Below, one piece after another: positions 46,101 to 58,100 of a DNA stretch of 64,000 nt; the stretch's first letter is position 1, and every line of letters begins with the position of its first letter. The position numbers were made by a program, and so were the translations under genes. A model generated the notes under the pieces. It saw nothing but the letters and a program-made list of their open reading frames with translations, ran no database searches and was not told the DNA's origin. The stretch lies in the NCBI GenBank assembly GCA_934045075.1, contig OW203722.1, forward strand, positions 23,220,879 to 23,284,878, read 5' to 3'. The stretch is from Yponomeuta sedellus (taxonomy: Eukaryota; Arthropoda; Insecta; Lepidoptera; Yponomeutidae).

Positions 46101-49100
46101 TAAACACAAAGAAAGCGTTATAGTGTCAAATTATGTTCATATGTTGGGGACATATCTTTGTATGTCCCCACTGCCGGGACAAGTCTCTTCCTGCATTGCA
46201 AGAAGGTTAGGACATACTCCACCACGGGGGCCAAGTCCGGGTTGGTAGTGACGATTTGTTCGGACGATCTATTAATTTAGTTATCATCTTGTATGTTTCG
46301 TTTGTACATCTATTTCCTTCTCTAATGTGTTCTATCCAGTCCATATAAACGTTGTCTGGAAGAGATCACTTTTAGTGATAAGGCCGCCGTCTGTACTCTT
46401 AGATTAAACATATCTGCCCAAGTTCCCCTTTTAAGAACAGTATAGTTTTATCTATCTATCTATCTATATAAAAAAATCGTCAGGATAGTGAAAGTTTGCG
46501 TTGTCTGCTTGGTTACCATAGCACAGAGCATACTACTTTATGACAAACACAAGTTATTGTGTTGTTGTGTGAAAGTTATTTTTATTATAAATAAATCAAT
46601 TATTTCATATTCCTTCGACGCAAGGCGTCACAAATAATTATGTTTCAATAAACAAATAGTTACTATAGCACAGAGTATACTACTGTAGAACAAACACAAG
46701 TTATTATGTTGTTATGTGAAAGTTATTTTTATTATAAATAAACCAGTTATTTCATATTCCTTCGACGCAAGGCGTCACAAATAATTATGTTTCAATAAAC
46801 AACTGGTTACCATAGCACTGAGATCACATAGCAGAGAGATACTACTCATATCATAGCAAAGAGATACTACTTTAGAACAAAGACAAGTTATTGTGTTATG
46901 TGGAAGTTATTATTATAATAAATAAGCCAATAATTTCATATTCTTTCGACGCAAGGCGTCACAAATAATTATGTTTCAGTAAACAACTGGTTACCATAGC
47001 ACTGAGTATACAAGTTTAGAACAAAAACAAGTTATTGTGGTATGTGGAAGTTATTATTATAATAGATAAACCAATCATTTCATATTCTTTCGACGCAAGG
47101 CGTCACAAATAATATGTTTCAATAAACAACTGGTTACACAGAGTATACTGATTTAGAACAAAGACAAGTTATAGTGTTATGTGGAGGTTATTATTATAAT
47201 AAATACCTACACCAATTATTTCATATTCCGTCGACGCAAGGCGTCACAAATAATTATGTTTCAATAAACAACTTTCAGCCTGTCATACTACGCAAATAAC
47301 GTATTAATTCCCCCATATCGAAATTGGATGAGAAAATTGCTTTCAGCAAGTTGCGAAAGGCATCAATTATTCCAGTAAGGGGGTATAAATGTACGCTGCA
47401 GAAACAATACTGGGGCCACTGGAAAATATCAATTACTGTGTTCGACGTCGTCTGATTATAGCCTTGGCGAGGTAGATGACATGCAGTCTACGAGTCACAG
47501 CTTATTTATTCAGCACCTCAGCAACTTGGCATTCTTAGAACGGTGCATTCTTGACAGTTGCCAGCCCCATAAGATATGAATGTGCTTTTGTGCATTCAGG
47601 CTTTATAGCCTCGCGTCGGCGGAGGTGGGTCTTGGAGGGAAAACGTTTCCATGTGCGTAATCTCATGAAGCTATCATTGTGCTATTAGGTCAGTAATTTT
47701 CGCTGTCTATTTGTTACACTTTGGCCTTTACATCTACGAATGTAATGAGTGGGTCACGTGGGGTGTTTTTTCTTACCATTGACGCCTAGAAGGTTCGATA
47801 TCTGTGAGCACGTAGGCTTGAAGCAGCAACGAAACTAAATCGCCACGTTCATGCAATCGTTATTGTACCACATTGCATTAGCAGAATCTAGGACTTGGAA
47901 GAAGTGGCGTGACTTGGTCGATTGGATGCACAAAGTACTCACGGCTGTTTATCAGACGATTAAGCAGAGACAATATTTTGCTACCTGCAACAACCCTAAC
48001 ATACCTCTCTGGTTTCATTAATATTTATTAGACACTGCTGCTGCATGTGCTCCAGGTATTAAGATGAGAAGCTCATTACATACGTTATCCTAGTTTCTTG
48101 CCCAGAACAGCTTAAAACCTCTGCATCTACGTAATGAGATGATTTATACAACGTCCAGTGGCATCTTCTCTCATACTAGATGGGTGAAAGGACCAATCGG
48201 ATGCTGCAGTGCCTGATATATGGTTTTAGATGGTTTAGGCTTGCCCAGCACTTATTGACAGCTTATTCGGCCTAGCACACAGGAAAATCTAGTGCAGAGC
48301 CAACCAAGGCGCGGGTTTACTCATGATGATTTCCTTCACAGTTAGCGTGTGGTATTGCAAGTACGAATTCGCGAATGTACGTAACTTTGAAATTCAACGA
48401 AGTCATTGGTACATCCCAGCAGTGGGGATCGAACCTGTGTCTCTCGCTTGCGAGTCTATTGTTCTCCCCACTGAACTACCACCGCTTTCGAAATGAAGTG
48501 TATTCCGATATTTCTATTTCACGAATATATCCGATTCTATCCGATAGCAGCCGAGGTGTTCATAATAATTTCCCCACAATACAATCACCTTGGTCCCGAA
48601 CTGGGAAACTCTGTGCTATGGCTTATTACCATAGTCATCAAAAACATCATTAATTAATCATTTTGAAATGCATAATTTATGTAGAAAATGTACCTGTTTT
48701 AGTGATACCATATGCACGATTTAATAATTACTCGATTTGCGGTTTATTGCGTTGTTCACTACAAGGCTCACGCCAATCACTAAACTGAAATAAAAATATT
48801 ATTTTTAAAAACCTATTTAGAGGCTAAAAATTTCACCCAGGATTCGAACCCGCAACCTCTTGATATCCGTGCCAGCGCTCTACCCATTGGCTCAATTGGT
48901 AGAGCGCTGGCACGGATAGCCAGAGGTTGCGGGTTCGAATCCCGGCATGGGTGAAATTTTTAGCCTCTAAATAGGTTTTTAAATTTGTTCCTTAGTACGG
49001 GTTATTGCATTAAAAATAAAAATAGTATAATCATGTGGGTACAGTGATATCGTTCCGATGTTAAAACCTAACTGCAAAGTAGGTAGTCGGGGCTGTAAGT

Positions 49101-52100
49101 AATGCAATTTGCTTAAGTCAGATGTCGCTGCCTGTACGTAATACAGAGAATATTGTAAAGAGGTTCGAAATTTCACTGATGCCGTGAGTCGCCCATTGGC
49201 TCAATTGGTAGAGCGCTGGCGGATAGCCAGAGGTTTCGGGTTCGAATCCCGGCATGGGTGAAATTTTTAGCTTCTAAATATGTTTTTAAATTTGTTCCTT
49301 AGCACGGGTTAGTGCATTAAAAATAAAAATAGTATAATATTATTTTTATTCATTCATTTTCTCAGTATTTTCCAATATATCAAAAATCTCGTGTCACAGT
49401 GTTTGCTATCGCACCTCTCAGTAAGGGCTTCACTGTGTTTTAGGTATTTTTTTGTGTATTAAGTAGGTCTAAGAATAGGTCATAGACTATTTTTTACGGA
49501 AAAACTAACGTTTGTGACGTCATTTAATTTATTTACAAAAATATTTACATATATGTACATCCGCTTATAGATTGTGTTCTTTGTGCAATTCCAATTCGCA
49601 TTTCTTCCTTCAAAGGTTTTCTGATAAAAGCGGCAATTATGTATCAGTATTGAAAACCTATTTAGAGGCTAAACATTCCACCCATGCCGTGCCCGGGCAC
49701 GGATAGCCAGAGGTCGCGGGTTCGAATCCCGGCATGGGTGCAATTTTTAGCCTCTAAATAGGTTTAAAATTGTCCTTAGCACGGGTTAGTGCATTAAAAA
49801 GAATATAATCATGTGTATCAGTACTTAGGTATAAGAAATCATTTGTACTCTTTTTATCTTGACTAGAGAGACTAGCTTGCACGACACAGGGAATCCTAGT
49901 GTGCAAGTTAGGGTAAGAAAATGACAAATACTCATTGAACCATTTTATTAATTTTGTGATGAAAATGTTATTTGTCAACAATGTGTTAAACCTAATTGAT
50001 AATAATAAAACTTTTAAACTTTTTTTTTTATCTGGTTGTGTAAGAAAGTGTTCTCTATTTAGTTATCTTAATTACCTACTGAAGCTTGTATATTATTTTT
50101 GCTCCACTAAGTTCAATAACCTTGAATAGAACATGTAATTGGGCGATTTAGATAAACTGAAGATGTTTTTCACGCCTAACTATTAAAGTATAATGGCTGT
50201 AGTGAGAGTTGAAGAAAAAAAAACGTTTCCACGTGCGGATTCCCACGAAATTATGTCCTCAGCAAATAATCGTCGATTTGTAGAATAACTATGCAGTATA
50301 AATTACTGTGTTCACTGAAATTACGAGGATATATTATATCTTCGTAATTGAAGTGAACGACGATGAATAAATAAACTTAATAAGTTCCGACCAATACAGT
50401 CACTTGTCTTATTCCCAAACGAGGATACACTGTGCTATGGTGACCAGGCGAGGACCTCTTAAACATGGTAATACACCCAGACTGAGGCAATGTGTACAAA
50501 TAAACGGCGGCCCCCAATTGAGATCGAACCCACGGCCTCCATCATGGTGAACAGACGTGATACCACTAGATCAAAGACGCAGTCGACGATATTTCTCTCT
50601 AGGGTTCTTTTTTTATGTAGCCTCGATTGTGTCCCACTGCTAGGAAAAGGCCTCCCATTTGGCCTTCCACTCCTCCCTATTCATGGCCACCTCCTGCCAG
50701 CCCGGCAGAACGGTCGTGAGCTCGTCCCGCCATCTCCGCTTGGGTCGGCCACGTTTGCGATATCCGTCGCATCTAGGGTTCTTAGGATCATTTAATTTGT
50801 TAGCTACAGAATTTTATCTAATGTCTATCTATAACAAAAAAAGTGTATTCTATTATATTCTTTTTAATGCACTTACCCTGGCTAAGGACAATTTTAAGAA
50901 CCTATTCAGAGGCAAACAATTCCACCCATGCCGGGACTCAAACCCGCGACCTCGGGAGAGTTTTTAGCCTCTAAATAGGTTTTTAAAAGTGTATTCTATG
51001 TTAATGTTATCAATGGAAGTTATTTTTTGTTTCAGTACCAGAAAGAAGATTTGACCTCCTACTTGACCGACTCGATGATGGGTGGCTGAACATCATCTGC
51101 TCGGCTGAAGGCGTTTTCCCTAAGCCTGACATGGTCATCATGGCTGGAAACAGGTAACAAAATAAGTAATTATATTCTCGCACTCTTTTGCTGTTTGTTA
51201 TCAATATATTTTCGATTTAATTATTTATGTACATGCACCACTTACCGAGTATATTCTTCATGCATCCACTCCATCCAAAGGTTGTCTGGAAGAGATCGCG
51301 CTTAGCGATAAGACCGCCAATTGTATAACATTACTTAGATTTAAGAATCATTGTAGTAATATTTTTCTGGTTGTGCAATAAAGTGTTCTCTATCTTTCTA
51401 TCAAAATAAGATCATAAATAACATCCAAGAAATGCTGTTAGTCCCAGTTCTTAGTCAAAGACATGGAAAAATACCATGAATGAGACATGGACATACACCC
51501 GAGTCGAACCTGTGTTTTGGTAGCCGAGCGTGTAAGCCAACCGCTAGATCAATGAGGCAGTCAATTTTATACATACTTCACAAATGAAAGAAAGCTGCGC
51601 CGCAGTATTATTTGAAACGATTTAACATTATAGACACTACTAACTACTCGTAATAAATGATAGAGGTTTTACAAGCTAGTCGTATCACATTATGGACGTT
51701 TTACTAGCTAGTATTTCTAAGTAAGTAGTTTTACTAACTAGTGTCACTAAGTAACTAGTATTTAAATATCTTGTTTTACTAAATAGTATCACAATGTAAC
51801 TAGTATTTAATTAAGCCAACCGCTAGATCAATGAGGCAGTCAATTTTATACATACTTCACAAATGAAAGAAAGCTGCGCCGCAGTATTATTTGAAACGAT
51901 TTAACATTATAGACACTACTAACTACTCGTAATAAATGATAGAGGTTTTACAAGCTAGTCGTATCACATTATGGACGTTTTACTAGCTAGTATTTCTAAG
52001 TAACTAGTTTTACTAACTAGTGTCACTAAGTAACTAGTATTTAAATGTCTTGTTTTACTAAATAGTATCACAATGTAACTAGTATTTAATTAAGCCAACC

Positions 52101-55100
52101 GCTAGATCAATGAGGCAGTAAATTTTATGCATACTTCACAAATGAAAGAAAACCACGCCGCAGTATTATTTGAAACGATTTAACATTATAGACACTAGGT
52201 ACTAACTACTCGTAATACATGATGGACGTTTTACTCGGTAGTCTTATCACATAATGGACGTTTCACTAACTAGTATTACTAAGTAACTAGTTTTACTAAC
52301 TAGTATCACTAAGTAACTAGTATTTAAGTAACTAGTTTTACTAACTAGTACCTATTACTAAGTAACTAGTTTTACTAACTAGTATCACTAAGTAACTAGT
52401 ATTTAAGTAACTAGTGTTACTAACTAGTATTACTAAGTGACTAGTATTTAAGTAATTAGTTTTACTAACTAGTATCACTAAGTAACTAGTTTTACTAACT
52501 AGTATCACTAAGTAACTAGTTTTACTAACTAGTACTACTAAGTGACTAGTATTGAAATAACTTGTTTTACTAACAAGTATCACTAAGTAACTAGTATCAC
52601 TTAGTAATTAATATGACATTATGGACGTTTCATAGATATATCCCTTATAGACCATCCGATTCATATTCAATTATTCATATTCTTTATGCTAAATCACTTA
52701 GTTAAATCATAGTTATAGGTAAATATGGTATTGATATTTGTAGGTAAGTACATGATATGATGATACCCATAAGGGCACTGTAATACAATTAGCCTTGTGA
52801 CAGATTTTAACGATAAATTATTTTATCATTATTAAGTGTTTCTCATATCGAGTTATCGACATAGCTCAGCTGGCCATATCTCGCGAAGAACCGACAACCG
52901 TTGGAGTAAACGTGTCCTTGAGTGGAGGCCGCGACTCGGCAAACGTAGTGGAGGACGCCCTCCGACTAGGTGGGATGACAATCTGCGAAAAACTGCAGGC
53001 AGATGCTGGTTGCGGCAAGCTGAAGACAGGGCGCTATGACGCTCATTAGGGGAGGGCTATTTCCAGCAGTGGACTAGTATAGCCTGACGACGAAGTGTTT
53101 CTTTCTGTGAGAGATAATCTATGCCCTGCAGTGGAACGTATATGGGCTAAATAAAAAACTACGGCAAGTATTTTAAAATTCAACTAGGTTTTTATCGAAG
53201 TTTGTCTCTGCTGCGGAACTCGGCCAACTAAACGTTCACATATTGCAGAAACAGCATTATAAACACGTCAAATCTTACAAGCAATTTACGCTTACATAAT
53301 CATATTCACAACGTCCTGAACATCCCCACGGGACATGTACCCGAATGCATAAGTTGCCTAGCTTAAGGCAGGACAAACTGTCCCGAACGAGGTGACTACT
53401 TGGGAATCTTACAGCTCAATCCGAGCATCCGGCTCGAAGGACCAAAATGTACAGGCAGAGGAGAGAGCGTGTGCGTCTCTCGCTTGACTGTAGATGATGG
53501 TTGGTGATAGAAAGATGGTTTAGCTTGTAGACGATTATTTCTACATGTTTTTACCACGTTTATTGTTGGTAGTGCGTAACCTGGTGAGTGGCTCAAGTCT
53601 AACTAACTTCACAATGTTCTCGCCGCGTGACATGAGTAGTACTTAGGGCTATGTCAGCGATAGGGTGACCTAACTAACAGAATTACGTTGCTGGCCCGTA
53701 CACATACTTTAGTTCTTCTTCCTTTGCCTGTCCACTAGGTTGGCCGTTATGTCCACATATTCTTTATTTGTTGTACAACTTGTCAACTGTAGGGACCTGT
53801 TTCGGAGAACTAGTTTATTATTACATAATATAGTTTATTATTGTTTTACTGTATTGCACACGAAACATTAAGGAAATTACATAAGAAATTACAATGTACA
53901 AAGGCAAGCCTTTCTCTGTACGAGATTTCTTCTAACAAACTTTGACAATTGTTAGGATTTCTCTAGTGTAAAGCGCCATCTGTGATCTTGTCGGCGGAGT
54001 TATTTTACATCCGAGAGGCCATAACGGCCGTCTAACCGAATAGTTCCGCCGACGGATCATAGATGGCGCTGACGATGACGTAAACGGGTCTATAAAAGCA
54101 CTTGCTGAGAGCCTGCGCGCTCTTTTTCCTCTGCCAACCGGCGTCCTGTAAATACCGATTACACTCTGCTATCTGTTTCAGCCTTCCTATTATTTATCTC
54201 CCCAAAAGAGATAACATTTTGGTGACCCCGACGTGATCGTCAGCGCCATCTATGATCCGTAAAGTAAAATGTTGGTCGGACTCAACTATTACACTGGCCT
54301 GGATAAACACAGAGCCTCACAAATTAAATACATTTGAAGCTAACCGAGTTTCGAAAATACAATCTTTAACCGACCCTTCCACTTGGAACTGGGTCGAGAC
54401 CCAGTTCCAAGTGGAAGTGGACTTAACCAATAGTTTACTATGACAGTTCGGTGTAAATTGCAAAGTTGATTAATCCACAGATTACCAAGTCGACTTTGCT
54501 TCGCAACGTGACTTTTTTGCTTCTTTGCGTCGCGACCACGGCAACTGCAATATTGCAGTTGCCGTGGTCATGGGTTGTCTGATATGGCGAATACAGTCAA
54601 TTGTTACAGTGTGGGTAGGTGGTCTACCTTCAAGTCGCTTTTAGTTTTCGCAGCGGGCTGACACACAAAACTCACTACGTCCGCGGATAGGTCCGGTGAT
54701 AAGGCGCATAATTTGTTTTTACCTCATTTATTTGTACATTGAATGTATTGCCATAATAGACTACGAATTGTAGTTTTGTTTTGTCCACGATCCTGACAGA
54801 TCTCTTCTGCTACATCAACACTCTTTAGTCGTTAGTCGTCATTCATTACCACGATTACTTTTTCAGTACCTATATTTCTTCCAACAAGATTTTTCTCACG
54901 AAATATGGAATATCTCTTCAAATCACGATCAACAGCCAACCCATTTGAGTGGCAATAGTTCCTCAGTAGCTGCCCAAAAGCATGCATTCACTAGAACTTG
55001 GAACATTCGACGCATAGTTAGCGAACTCCTCACTGGGAGCGGCGAATCGGAATTATTTAGCACGAGCTTCGGCCACGCGGTAGAATCGCATGAAACGTAC

Positions 55101-58100
55101 GTTTCAATCGGATGTATTTGGTTTATGATACTTGAGGTGACTTGAGAAAAGTCGGTCAGTGAAAAGTGTAGTTTTTTCCCGCTGCCTTTGTCTCCACTAC
55201 AATGCGGCCCAAAGGCAGCGGCTTACATTTTAAATTGTACATTGACATTCAAGCAAGCACAATGTAAATTATTTACGTTGAAATAAACAAAATTGATTTT
55301 TTTTATTAAATGGAATTGAAATTAATTTTGAAATCTTTAGTTAGCAGATTCACCATTTTATTAAAATGGCCTCACTTGGGCTGGTGACATATTATACAGA
55401 AGAATAGGTGGTCGATGGTGTGCAAAAGTTCTCGAGTGAAGAACAGGAACCTTTGGCAACTGGCAAACCTAGCGTAGAGCCCCCACCAGCTCGCTGGTTT
55501 TAAGCACTTATTATAGTAGCTGAATGAAGGAAGTGGTGTGCCTTATAGGACGTCTATGTCTAACGGTAGACGAGTACTTTGGACTCACTTTCAGGGTTTA
55601 CCCATTGCTGATGGTAGCTGAATGAAGGAAGTAGTGTGCCTTAGAGGAGGCCTATGTCTAAAGGTAGACGAGTACTTTGGACTCACTCTCAGGGTAAACC
55701 ACAAACCAGAGTCTTATTTTAGGACGCTGAAGTTCTCACAGTACGCGGTTGAATCACTAATTCTTGGCAGTGACTGTGAGGTTTTGCCTATGTGGTGGTG
55801 ACTAAGCCCAGTCTTAGTCCTTGATAAGAGAATCCTTGTGTGCAGTAGTGGGACGTACAGGCAAAGCAAAGAAAATGTCCTTGCTTGGAAACACATCACC
55901 GGGTATCCTAACTAATAACTTGGACTGGGGATTATGCTGTGTGGAAGTAATTATTATTAATTGTAACACAGTTATGCACGTACTATATACAGCGCGTTAG
56001 ATTTTGGCTTTCTTTTTTGGAATGATCGCGGACTCACTTACCTTCTCCGAAAGAAACACCTTATAGAAATTAAGTTTTTAATATAAATAAAGGTATACAA
56101 ACGAATAAACAGTCACACTTACAAAATTATATTATTTTTAATGAACTAACCCGTGCTAAAGACAATTTTAAAAACCTATTTAGGGGCTAAAAATTCCACC
56201 CATGCCGGGATTTGAACCCGTGACCGTGTTCGACCGTGAACCCGCCCATTAGCTCAGTTGGAAAGAGCGCTGGCATGGATAGGCAGAGGTCACGGGTTCG
56301 AATCCCGACATGGGTGAAATTTTTAGCCTCTAAATAGGTTTTTAACACTTATAAAATGTTAAAAGAATTTTCTTTCTAAAGATTCTTTCCTTTTCCCGCA
56401 GAACACTTAAACTGCATTTGAGTTATGTTTTACACGACACGTGTTTTTATAACATAAACACTACCATAGACATTTAAAACTTGATCAATGTATCGAGAGA
56501 ACATTTTAAATCATTCTAGTTTGTGTTTTTCAGCCGAGTGTGTGGTGTCAGGTATTCGGACGATGGCTCGCACAGTTTCATAGCAATATGAATCTTGCTA
56601 GAAGCGCAATAGGGTGTATTTGAAATTGACATTCGTGTGGAAAAGCTTAGCGGAAGTTTGTTCAGATATTGCTTATTGCCGATTTATTAATTTTGCGCGC
56701 AATTTCGATTTTGGAACTATGAGCTCTGCTTTTCTAAATTCACGGAGATTGCATATTGATTTTCACGTTTATGAGTATGTGGAAAATTCTGATTTTGAGT
56801 TCATTTGGCTTGAAGTTTTAATAAAATCCTAGTATTAAGTTAGGATTTTCTAAATTCACGGAGATTGCATATTGATTTTCACGTGTTTAAGTATGAAGAA
56901 AATTCTGATTTTGAGTTCATTTGGCTTGAAGTTTTAATAAAATCCTAGTATTAAGTTAGGATTTTCTAAATTCACGGAGATTGCATATTGATTTTCACGT
57001 GTTTAAGTATGAAGAAAATTCTGATTTTGAGTTCATTTGGCTTGAAGTTTTAATAAAATCCTAGTTGTAAGTATGGATGGATGGGTGTTTGTTACTCTTT
57101 CTCGTAAAAACTACTGAATGGATTTTAATGAAACTTGACAATAATATAGCTTACACATTAGAATAATATTGGCTACAAATTATAAAGATATTGTGTGAAT
57201 TGTCTAAAATATGACGATAAATGTGAAGTAAGTAGAAAAAAATCCACCTTCTACGAGCTATTCTAACGTGCGCTGCCAAAACCGCTAGAGTTACCCCTGG
57301 TTTCTCGTACACAAACAGCCTGTAAATCTACTGTTAACAGTTGTCAGTTGTTTTTTTTGTATGCACTTTGCCCAGCTGACATCTGTTAACAGTAGATTAA
57401 CAGCTTGTTAGTGTACGAGAAACCGTAGGTTACACTTGTGTAATGTAGATGGATAGATAGGTTGAGAACACTTTATTGCACAACCAGAAGAAAGAATACA
57501 ACCTTGATTTATATATGCCTATGATTAGGGCTCTGCAGTGCTTAGTTACCGTATTTCTTATTAAAACTGTTTTATACGGATTTATGCTCGTTTATTACAT
57601 GGTGATCGTTTATTACGTGGTCCCGGATGTCATCCGGGACCACGGCACCTGAAAAAGTGCCGAAACGTTGGAAAATTGTAAAAATGTAATAAACGAGCAT
57701 AAATCCGTATAAAAACAGTTTTAATTATGTCTACTGCTCGTGTTAACCTTAGAAAATACGTATTTCTTATGTTGACAAGGTTGTGTACAGTCTATTTATT
57801 CTTACTTGTCCAATTTAGTAAACAAGATTTTACCCTTAAACTGTGACTTTTTAGTCCAAAACAGTCATATTCCCATAAATGAAGTAACCTGGAACACTCT
57901 TTTAGATAACACGCTGCCAATTTTATAAACATAGTTCATGATAGTTCATGAATTTGCGAGAAAATGTCTAGTTCTTGTTTACTAAATTGGACAAGTAAGA
58001 ATAAATAGACTGTAGTTGTAGTGCGACTGTAACATCTCAATATTTTCAAGCTGTTTTTTTTTCAAATGCGATCCAAAAATATTTATGTGATAACTTTAAT

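Noticed and set aside
46496..47285. CRISPR-like array (palindromic repeats at regular spacing)
   Set aside because: Whole 150-bp units are repeated, not short repeats with unique spacers, and the genome is eukaryotic.
52341..52583. 80-codon minus ORF of LVSKTSY repeats
   Set aside because: Produced by the ACTAGT satellite.
52860..52885. tRNA-type A box (TAGCTCAGCTGG) heading an RTE-tailed SINE
   Set aside because: The bases are part of the RTE coding frame leading into SRRTDNRW, and no B box follows at the expected distance.
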